Assembly (NCBI GenBank): GCA_958510825.1
Contig: OY294045.1
Location: forward strand, 97,772,988-97,836,987
Direction: 5' to 3'
DNA: 64,000 bases
Source of the DNA: Brachypterus glaber
Taxonomy: Eukaryota > Arthropoda > Insecta > Coleoptera > Kateretidae
Positions 1-39,200 of the stretch are shown here, in pieces. The position numbers and the translations under genes were made by a program. Each line of letters starts with the position of its first letter. Within the stretch, counting starts at the first letter, position 1. The notes under the pieces were generated by a model that worked only from the letters and a program-made list of their open reading frames with translations, was not told the origin of the DNA and made no database searches.

Positions 1-2265
1 GCATCGGACGGACAGACGGAGAAAAAACAAAAATTTCTTATTTTTTCATGAAACAAAGAGCTTAGCGGAGTAGTAGTGGAAAAAGTGCCCCAGCTCGGAA
101 TATTTATGCAAAAGGTAGCTAACATAAAGACTAATTATTTCCCAGAGTCTTAGCCCCAAACAACCCCCAGGGGGGAGGGAAAATATTTTTTTACTCCAAA
201 ACGTTTTATTGTTTTTCTCCGGTTTTTGTGATCCGATCAATTTGAAATTTAGAATACGAATAAAGGGCAATAAGAACATTTTGCAAAAAAATTATCATAC
301 ATTTGCGATCATTCTAACCTATGAAAAAAAATATTTCTTTTTTCGAAGTGGTCAAAAGGGCCATTTTTGGAATATCATCCCCGCCATTTTTTTATATGTT
401 ATGTATTCGTAACTGATCTTAATCATATCCAAAATTCATTTTTTTTTCATGTGGTAAAACAGTGTCAAAAACACTAAAAACTGCGTCAGATGCGCATTTG
501 GTTGCATTTAAATTCAATTTGATTTTTTTGAAAATATCTTATTACTTTTTTAAGTTTAATCTGTAATAAAGCAACAAAAATAAATAACAAAAAATATATA
601 TTCTAAGTAAACAAATAAAAATTGGATTTAGTTTGTAATCTTAAACAACTAACTAATGCACTTCGTTTTGAGGAGTGATTCTACATAAAAAATATAAAAA
701 AAGTTCCTAAAAATGTATATCCAAAAACTGTTTCTAAGGGATCTTCGCCCCTTCAAAAGTTGCTCCAAAAATTCGGTTTTTATTTTATAACTTAACCTTG
801 GAAACCGTTTGGACTTTTTGGTCTTTTTAAAAAAAAAGTTTTAAACCGACCCAACAAACAATGTCCCGGCGGCCGACGGGCGATAAAGTGATGGCAAATG
901 ATCATCGGCGGCGGCGGCCGCAGAAGCATTATTTATTGGGCATTCACCTTTTTTTTTTTAAGGCATAAACATCTCTGCTCCAGAACATCTCTAGTCCAGA
1001 ACAGCTTTACTTCTTAGCATCTTTACAAAAAAATAACTATACTCAAAAACATAACAATAATAAAAACATAACATAACATAATAAGATAATATAATAATAA
1101 ATATTATGTTTTTTTTTTTCTAAGTTTTAAGATTTTAAGTTAAATCTAATGCCGTTATTTGGTTAAGTAGAAAATATGTATTTTTGTTTCTATTCTTTTC
1201 TATTATACCTATTTATGTAATAATTAAAACATAACATAACATAAAATGATATATATTAATATATAACATATTATGTTTTATTTAATTTTTAACTTTGTAA
1301 AAAACATAATTGTACATTATTTGTTGCTGTTAATACGAAAAAAAAAAATAATAATCAAAAGTAGGGAATGTTTAAGCTTTAAAACAAAAAAAGAATCAGT
1401 CAAATCCATTAATTAGTTTTCGAAATATTTGAATTTAAAAAATATAAATTTTTTAGGTGTCCGGAATTTAATGTGCGGCAGTGTACTTAGGTAATAATAA
1501 TAATAAGAAATTAAAACCTTGAGTTAAAATAATATTAAAAGTAGGTAATAATAATATTTAATTACCAACTGAATAAAATCCTAATAACTTGCTGACCTAT
1601 AGTTGAAAATGTTCCCGTACCGATTCTAGTACCAAAATCTCGAGCAAAATCTTTATTTTCAGGAGGAAGAAAAATATTAATATATTTTCAGGGGTAATAT
1701 CATAAGTGATACTAGGTTAGGTATCGGTGGTTTTTTACATAAATTTTACGAATATTAATCCCAATGACGAAAATGCAACGACTGCTTTAGCAGGAGTTTC
1801 ATTTTCCAAAAATTGGGATTAATATGAGTAAAATTTGAAAAAAAAGCACCGGTACCTAACCGAGTATCACGAATTGATATTTAGGGAGAGAATATAATTT
1901 ATATTTAATACACATACCTCTTAATTATAACGTATTAATCAACAAATAAATTATATTTTATAAATTAAAAAGCAAACAATAAGCACGATTTTAGATTAGA
2001 AAAAAGAGTAAAAAAAACATCGTAGGTGTAAGGTATTTTCACTTATCAGTACAGCATACTACATATATATAAACTGTATTCCCTTCCAAATATCTATTTG
2101 CTTCTTTAATTACATTACAGATGCATTGAGAAACCCAAATAAACTTAGGCTTGTAGTTCTATACCCCTACTGGTAGTATGGATCTAAAATGTCTATAATT
2201 TTTTGATTAAATAAATATAATAACTGGCTTTTCTCGAAAAACTATTTAAAATCTATTACTTACAG
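1..2265. repeat. CNOT1 intron (left end of window), AT-rich with repeat fragments
   Basis: No exon was recognised. 665-835 is a decayed copy of the arm of the 1.18-kb palindromes (shared words gattctaca, gccccttcaaa, ggaaccgtttg). 1308-1485 is the reverse complement of 13993-14177. 1705-1875 is a foldback whose ends (gatactaggttaggta / tacctaaccgagtatc) pair across a short loop. 856-935 is an isolated GC-rich patch. The rest is simple AT-rich sequence. Confidence 0.6.
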
Positions 2266-30920
<28,655 letters not shown>

Positions 30921-32285
30921 TAAACATTTTTTGTGATTTGTAAATAATATATACCTAAAAATTTCATTTATCATTGATTTTATATTAATTTTGTTAATAA
31001 TTATTGCTTATTGTTTTTTTTTTGGGAAATGCATTTTATTTTTTTTAGATTTTAAGAAAATATAGTGTATAGAAGTAGTACTGTACCATATTAGATATTT
31101 TTAAGAAATTTTCAAGTATTTGTAACTATTATACATATAAAATGTGGATGTAATAAATGGTTTCAATGTTTTGAGCATTTAAAAAATTAATCAAACTTTT
31201 ATTTATGTAAAAAATACCTATGAAATAATAGTTATTTATGGTACTAGTGGGTAAAGTAAGATATTGCCCATGAGTGCCATACAAGGTTTTATCCAATAAA
31301 TAGCTTAGGAATTCATATTTTTATTAAAAATTTTAATGACATTTACAAGAAAATAATTTGACAAGTGACAGTTGAGTGGGTAAAATAAATAATTATTCAC
31401 TCAATAAAGTAAAAGCCACGCGGGGGTTATTATTGAGTTTATCTATTTAAAATAAAGCTGATAATAGTCTCATTATCTGTATGTATTGGATAAAAAAAAT
31501 TATTAATGATAATTTGTATTGCCTGAACATGCCAAAAAAAATACAGCTATCAAGAAAAAAACTCTGGTTGATTTAAAATTAAAAAAATGAAAAATGATTC
31601 AAAAAGTTGAATGAGGGGTTGAAATTAAATGAGGGCATGTTATGTAGGTATATTATAAACAAGTCCAAATATAAAATTTCAATGTTCAGTCGTACTATAA
31701 TGGTCTGCTTTTATTGATATTCTGTGGGCTTCTTGAGTAAACCATCTTTAAAAACTAGTGTCTAGTGTTGAAGAGTTAGTATGTTATGTAAAAATGCCAA
31801 ATAAGTCCAATTTGGATTGTCTAAATGTTAAGGTCAATCGGGTCTTTGGTATACAAGGTAGGACTTATGTTATTACGTAAAATACACTCCGTTTAGGACT
31901 GCGATTTTGGGAACCATAACAAACCAACGGTTAGTAGTGATCAACGAATTAATAACTCTTCTCTCTAGAATAGGCATTTCATGAAATTACCTTAGACCGG
32001 TTCTCGGTTGAAACTCGAAAGCAATAACCGGTGTGGACTAGTGCTCTCTAACATCTAGACCTTTAGTGGGACTTTTATTTCTATTCTATGGACCCGTTTT
32101 CTGTAAAGCTTTATCCCTGACAGATGTTTGGACTTTTAATGACTAAAAAAAAAATCCTCACCTACATCTGTAATTAGTTAAACTACAGAGATTTTACGGC
32201 TATTGAGCTAGTCAATGAAAAGGCCATATATGTAAAGAAGAAGATTTTACCGCTTTTATTATAAAAACGGTTAAAATCCAACAAT
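30921..32285. other. CNOT1 3' UTR and intergenic region
   Basis: AT-rich 3' UTR to about 31175, then no recognisable gene. 31943-31985 (aactcttctctctagaatag and flanks) is a solo end of the MITE that is complete at 33302-33546. The remainder has nothing I can name. Confidence 0.5.
31152..31157 (+). promoter_or_regulatory. Likely CNOT1 polyadenylation signal
   Basis: AATAAA lies 232 nt after the CNOT1 stop and is followed by TG/T-rich sequence (ggtttcaatgttttgagc). It is the first good AATAAA in the 3' flank. Other AT-rich variants exist, so usage is inferred. Confidence 0.55.
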
Positions 32286-32362
32286 AACCGGTTTTTCTAA
32301 ACCACCGGTCACAAAAAACGTTTTTTTTATTAGTAATAACCGGTTATGATTAAAAACCGGTT
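32286..32362. promoter_or_regulatory. Cluster of AACCGGTT octamers upstream of RAP1GDS1
   Basis: Perfect palindromic AACCGGTT occurs at 32286-32293, 32338-32345 and 32355-32362, with related CCGGT sites at 32304, about 31996 and about 32027. AACCGGTT is the known core of Grainyhead-family sites. The cluster is 130-210 bp upstream of the RAP1GDS1 ATG, where a promoter is expected. Function is inferred; the block could also belong to a repeat. Confidence 0.45.
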
Positions 32363-32491
32363 ACGAGTTTTCCATCTCTACGGTTAGTGACTAACTTCAG
32401 ATGTAAGCAGACGTCAAATTTTGTGGGTTATGTTTCAATAAAATGTCACAGTATTTTGTGATTTAAACTTAATTTAAAACTTTTATTTAAA

Positions 32492-33218
32492 ATGACTTGT
32501 TTACTAAACGATTTATATGCTGCTGTAGAAATACAAAACGAACAAAAAATAATCGAAATTTTAACAAAAATAGCTCAGGGCGTAGACATCGAAATCCAAA
32601 ATAACGACCTTATCAATAATTTATTTAACATAAGTAACGATAAAATAAAGCAATTATCAGTAAAAGTCATTGCTGAATCAGCGAAAAGTGAAGCTAATAG
32701 AAAAATACTCACTAATTCTGACACTGTAAGTTATTTATTGACTTTAATACATTCAGAAGATGAATGTATCATTTTAAATGCAATACGAGCTTTAGGAAAT
32801 ATATGCTATGAAAATTATGAAGCGGCAAAACTTATTGATAAGAAGGGTTTGGATAAAATTATAGCTATTCTGAAAATGGATGATTCTCGATCAGATTCCA
32901 CAATTACGACAAAGACACTGGGCCTCTTGATGAACGTACTCAGTACTAATGAAGAACTACAGAAACCAGCATTAAATGATGGCATTTTAACTATTTTAGA
33001 AAACCTCCTAAAAAAATATTCAAAAGTTTTGAATGAAGATGATACGATTTTATCGTATTTGTTAAACATTATTAGTGCTTTAGCAGATTACTTGGATGAG
33101 TTAAATATTTGCTTTACTGAAAGTTTGTGTAATGCCATAATAGATATATTTAAACATTCAACAAATACTGATTTATCGTTCATTTGTTTTGGAATTTTTC
33201 ATGGGCAAGCCGAAAAAG
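32492..33218 (+). CDS. RAP1GDS1: RAP1GDS1 exon 1: N-terminal armadillo repeats
   Basis: Encodes 242 residues of helical armadillo repeats. The best landmark is RALGNICYENYEAAKLIDKKG, matching vertebrate RALGNICYDSHEGR. It ends ..FHGQAEK with donor GTATTT at 33219. The next exon supplies DEVKILLAKQG, as in vertebrate AENDAIKLQLVEAG. A TTAA-bounded transposon begins only 10 nt after the exon end. Many introns seen in vertebrates are absent, since the first 242 codons are one exon. Confidence 0.88.
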
Positions 33219-36200
33219 GTATTTTTTTTTAACACGTTTGCTGCATTAGCCAGTTTTGGTTCCCAGCTCAGACTGTGTTTTGGGGCATATATGTCCCAAC
33301 AAACTAACAACTCTTCTCTCTAGAATACGCATACTGTGAATATAAAGTATCGCCAACATCTCAGTTTGTTTGTAAACAAATAGTAGGTATATTGAGGCCT
33401 GAACAATAACAATTACCAGTAACTGTTATTGTTGTCTCTGTAAGAACAAAGCTGTGCGAGTAAGACAGACAAATGTATATGTTGGCTACGTTTTTGTCAG
33501 TTTTTACAAATGAAATGCCTATTCTAGAGAGAAGAGTTATTAGTTCGTTGAAATGTCCCAAACATACTTTGCACAGATTGCGTTTTCGGGTATATATGGT
33601 ACGAAAACATACTTGTACATAATTAGATTCTGTGACCTAGAGATTTTTGTTAGACAAAAAAAAATAAGTTAATCTTATTAAGGAAGCTATGTTTAATATT
33701 GAACAGGCGCATGAGTTAGTTTTGTCTTTCCTTATAGAAAGTACAATCAAAAATAAATAATACAATTTATAAAGTTTTAATCAAATTTTTACTTAAAGTG
33801 CACACGCTACTCCTGTATCTTATTTAGGTTTAAAAAATATTGCGTATAAAATAAACAACGGATTTTATTAATTTAGCATCTAGACATTATAGGACCACTT
33901 TCAGCAAAATACCATCTGATCGGCTTCACGAGTTAATGGTAAATCTTCTTTGATGATGGCCATGTTAAGAACCAATTGTTCGCGGGGAACAAAATCGCCT
34001 TATTCTTATAATATTTTATATGCAGATTCCAAATATGTTGAGGAATTTGCTCTAGTTATTACCACTTCGGAGAAAACATTATTACAAAAATCCCGAAAAA
34101 CCCCTTACATGCGATTTAGGTTATCTTTGGACATTTCTAAAAGTAATACGGTACATAACAGGACCTTCATTGTGGGCTTAAATAAAACACTAAATGTTAT
34201 ATTTTTAAAACATATTAGCAAATATATCAAAATATACCTCCTTTACAGTTTTTGGGAAGTTTTAAATTCAGCAGAAAACGTAATAAAAAAGTTTAATTTT
34301 TACTTTGTTGTTTAGTGCTGTTTAAGGTCTAGATGTAGAGAAGACTAAGTGCTGTATGTCAGACATAGATATGATAAGATGTCAGATTTGATTGATGTGC
34401 CAAATAGTAAAATCAGTAAAATTTTTCTTTAGTATCAAAAAACACGAAGAAAACAGAAAAAAGTATGTTTGGTATGTGCAAAAAAGATAAATTTTGGAAA
34501 AAAAGCGGTTAAAACTTTTTATGCAACTGAAAAACTGCAATTATTGGCAAAAAAATATGTAAATAAAGATATTAATTTAAATGATAACAGATTTCCTGTA
34601 TCAGTTTGCATTTCTTGTCGCCTATTCCTTAACAAAAAAGAAAAAGGCGAACAGGTAAAAGAAATTGCTTACCCAATTTTTTTTTTGAATTGGTAAAGAA
34701 AAAAAACCTAAAACTTAAAGAAAAATGCGAATGCTTTATCTGAGAAACTGCTAGTTCTAAAGTACACAAGAAATTAGGATTACAGGACAAAAATTTAAAA
34801 GCAGTTAAATGCTGCCAATTATGCTATGCGGAAATTGGCAGAGGAAAAATACATTCTTGTGCTGTAAGTAAGGCTCCTGAAAACATGACAACTAAAATTG
34901 AAACACTTTCACAAAAACAAAAAGAACAAGTTATTACTTCCTTGTTAAAAGATGAAAAACAAAATTCAGAGTTACATTTATCAACAAAAGACAAAAAATT
35001 AAGGGTTAAAATAAACCCTACACAAGAGAAAGAGGTACTATTTCCGGAAGAAAAGCTTAAAGCATATCAAGTTGCATCTGCGTCAACATCTAATATATTT
35101 AAATAAAATAATAAAAAGATATTCTTTGTTTTTTTTTAATTAAAATACTTAATTGAATAAAAAATTACAATAAATAAAAAAATAATATTTTCCTTTTTAA
35201 TAATTACATATTCTTTTTTTTAAGTACATTTAAAGTGTATAAGTATTTAACTATGAAATCGCGAAAAAATCGTACAAATTTGGGGTATAAATTTTCAAGG
35301 GTTCTAGAATCTCTCTCAGTCGTGTATTTTTAATATTAAAATATTAGAAATATCTTAGGATACTTATAAGAGTAGGTATACCTACTATATTGTAATATAT
35401 AGTGCTATAGTACCTACCTACTAGGTACTATATTGTGAGTGATGACTTTTTTACTTTGTCCCTGTTAAAATTTGAGACATTTATCAAATCTGACATACAA
35501 CACTAAACAATAAAGTAAAAATTAAACTTTTTATTTATGTTTTCTGCTGAATTTAAAACTTCCCAAAAACTGTAAAGGAGGAATATTTTGATATATTTGC
35601 TAATATCTTTTAAAAATATAACATTTAGTGTTTTATTTAAGCCCACAATGAAGGTCCTGTTATGTACCGTATTACTTTTAGAAATGTCCAAAGATAACCT
35701 AAATCGCATGTAAGGGGTTTTTCGGGATTTTTGTAATAATGTTTTCTCCGAAGTGGTAATAACTAGAGCAAATTCCTCAACATATTTGGAATCTGCATAT
35801 AAAATATTATAAGAATAAGGCGATTTTGTTCCCCGCGAACAATTGGTTCTTAACATGGCCATCATCAAAGAAGTTTACCATTATCTCGTGAAGCCGATCG
35901 GATGGGATTTTGCTGAAAGTGGTCCTATAACGTCTAGATGCTAAATTAATAAAATCCATCGTTTATTTTATACGCAATATTTTTTAAACCTAAGTAAGAT
36001 ACAGGAGTAGCGTGTGCATTTTAAGGATTATTCCCTATTTTTTATTGCAAAAAAAAACATATTTTATATATGTTTTATTTATTTAGTTTTAAATTTTCTA
36101 TACTATTTTTTGTTTATTTTTTTAAATAATTTTTGTGCTACGCGTTTTAAGGCCTATCAAGAGGCTTGTATAAATAAAAATATGATCTGTGGTGCGTTTT

Positions 36201-39200
36201 GGGGTCTATATGGGTAAAAATATAAATAAATAAAAGTCCAAACCTCACACAGAAACTAAGTTGGTTTCATGTGAGTTTCGGCGTTAATGGGCCAAACTTA
36301 ATTTATGTAAAAGTAAGTTCTGTACTCAATTCTGAAACTACAGCTACAAATAATTTTAAAATATCTTTAGAAACGTATTTTTTATAGCAAACGCACCAAT
36401 GGTAGTTTCATAGAAAAGTGGAACTGCACTCTGAGCAGGAACGGTTCGGGACATATATAGCCCGAAACGCAGCGAACGTGTTAAGGCTTTTTAACACGTT
36501 CAGTGCCGATGGCACACGGTGTGTGTCACCAGTATACCTAAGTATAACAGTTTATATGTTATTGCCTCTATAGCATTACTTGGAAGAACACTATGATTAT
36601 TTGTAATTATTAGCAATTATTTGTAATAATTTTCTTGATTTTTAGATGAGGTTAAAATATTATTGGCAAAACAGGGAGTCTGTGAAGTTATGTTTGAATT
36701 AATAGAGAAACATAGGCATAAAGTTAATGATGAAGACAGCAGATCTGTGCTAAAAATGGCCTGTGATCTTATTGTTATAGTTTTAACTGGAGGTTGGTAT
36801 ATAATAATTTTAAACAAAAAAATTGTTCCTCAAGAGGTTAAGAAAGAAACTGATGGTGCAAAGAAGTCTTTAGCTCAAATCATTCTTAAGTTATTGTGCC
36901 CAAAAATTTACATGGAAAGAAAGAACTGAGAGTGCCTTGTTACACTCACACATTAAGGCACTCTACAGACCAAAATGTATTTTTATTGCTTTCTTTAGGT
37001 TTCTAGACATTTATATTTCTTTCAGTCTGTGTGAGAAAATTTGTGATTTCAATAACTCGAGAGCTCTTTGAGCTAAAGACTTCAAATTTGGAACAATGGT
37101 TCCTTATTATATTATTCACAGCACCTGTGATAGAATAATATTATATGGTAGTATAGTCCTAGTCAAAAAATTCTTAGATACAAATGTGTTTCATGAAAAA
37201 TTAAGAAACTTTAAAAATGTCTGTCCCTCTGGTGTCACGTTTTTTGTGGACGATAACTCGAGAACCAATTATCCGATCGACTCGAAATTTTCAGGAAAAA
37301 TCAAGTTCTATGAGGGGAAGTTTGTATGTATTTTAATTAATTTTTTTCTATTTCAAGAAAAGATCTTTTATTTTAGGTTAATTTTTTTGAAAATTATTTT
37401 TTTTCAAGTATTTGGGAAAATGCAATATACCATTTACTGTGAATAATATATAATGGAATGCGTATATTTTTTGCACGACCAAGACTAAAACCTAATTTTA
37501 CGCTTTAATTTCGGGACTAAACTTGCCGTTTTTCTCCCTAGGGAATAAAAATCACGGCACCCTTGATAATATTAAAATATACTTATGTGCTTTGCTGGTT
37601 CAAAAATTAGGTTTGGTGGTGTTTTGTAATAAATTAGCGATTCAAACCAATTTATTTGATTTTAACATTGTTATAACAATTTATACATAACTTAAAATTT
37701 ATCATCTTCGTCCATTTTTTTGACGTTTGTGTCAACCATATTAAAAAACAATTGAAATCGCGATAGCCATGAAACTGACTTTTCGCAATTTACAGGATTA
37801 AATTACGAAAATAAAACAACCGATTTTAGGCGCGTGGTTTTTAATTTTAATTTTATCTACCTACCTAAATTATGCTTGGTCCTGCAAAAAATAGTGTATA
37901 TACCTCAGGACTAAACTTGGCTGTTTTAGTCCCTTGCATTTAATAATAATGCAGCGGGAATAAAACAGCCAGTTTAGTCCCTTGGTATATAAATAACTAT
38001 TTTTCACCACCAGCCTAAAACCATATCTTTATTACTGTTCTTTTCGTTGATAGAAATATTATTTCTCTACCTATGACGTCAGAGGTTCTAAAAATAATGA
38101 AATTGCACCATGGTTAATAATGAATTTTTATTCAGCTGTTTTGGTATCTGACGTTTCACTTAATTATTAAATCACATTGCTATTTACAAGTGTCTTTAGG
38201 CACCAAATTTATTTATTGCATGATAAATGAAAAAATATTAACTAAATTAGTACCTATAAAACATGTTTTACAAAAAACACTTCGAAAAGTGAAAATCATT
38301 GGTCCATCATATTCAACCATAGATTATACAACCCATATATTACCGTAAGGATCATAGATTACTAGAGGTACAACCCCCATATATTGATTTTTGAGGCAAT
38401 AGATTCTCCCTCACAGTTTTCGCCTGTCCCCTTATTTCTGGGGGAGTACCAGATACATCACTTTGCATTTCACTTTCCATTTTTATATATTTTATTACAC
38501 TTAACACGGAAACACTTTCTAACTTAATAATTTTAGCCAGAAATGTCAAGTTATTCATTTGTTTTTTTAATGGCCGCGAACGGCCAGCGTGATATTTTAA
38601 ATTTATAAGCTTTTTCATTAAATTTTAGTAAAATAAATAAATAAATAGCTAATTAATTGTACTGGTAGTGAAAAAAATACTATATTTTCCACGTGAGTGA
38701 AGATTTAACATTTTAGACCGCGTCTTGCGGGCTTCGCGCTAGCGCGCTCATCCCGCAATTTGACGCAAGTCAAAAATGTTAAACTTCTCTCACTTGGTAA
38801 ATAATATACTAATTTTTTTCTTCTAGATGAATGTATGAATATGTTGTATGATAATGGAAAAGGAAAAGTGTATGAAAACATGATTTCATGGTTACATTCT
38901 GATGATGCTGATCTGTTAAGTACTGGAATCTTAGCAGTAGGTAATTTTGCAAGAAAAGATGCACATTGTGTTCAAATGGTACAAAATGGGATATCAAAAA
39001 AACTTATTGGTAAGAAAGTATATAAAACTATATAATTTATATTGTTTAGTTTTCTCCAATAACAGAATGATTAAAAATGCAAAAAATAAATAAATAAAAA
39101 TATAATTTTGTCTTTCTTTCGTAGGATTATGAACAAAACTATTATTTTTAACGCGAAATAAGGCAAAATAGTATTTTTCAAAAGTACGTAATACATTTAA

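Larger units (their letters stand above)
33229..36484. mobile_element. TTAA-flanked piggyBac-type element with nested insertions
   Basis: TTAA at 33229-33232 and 36481-36484 bracket inverted ends CACGTTTGCTGC and GCAGCGAACGTG, followed inside by gcatatatgtccc / gggacatatatag. TTAA target use points to piggyBac-type transposition. No transposase frame is seen. Nested inside are a MITE (33302-33546) and a 2.2-kb foldback (33799-36022). The element begins 10 nt past the RAP1GDS1 exon 1 donor. A second TTAACACGTTC starts 7 nt beyond the right end, head to head. Confidence 0.65.

Noticed and set aside
856..935. First coding exon of CNOT1
   Set aside because: The encoded Arg-rich low-complexity peptide does not resemble the conserved CNOT1 N-terminus, and no matching donor was found.
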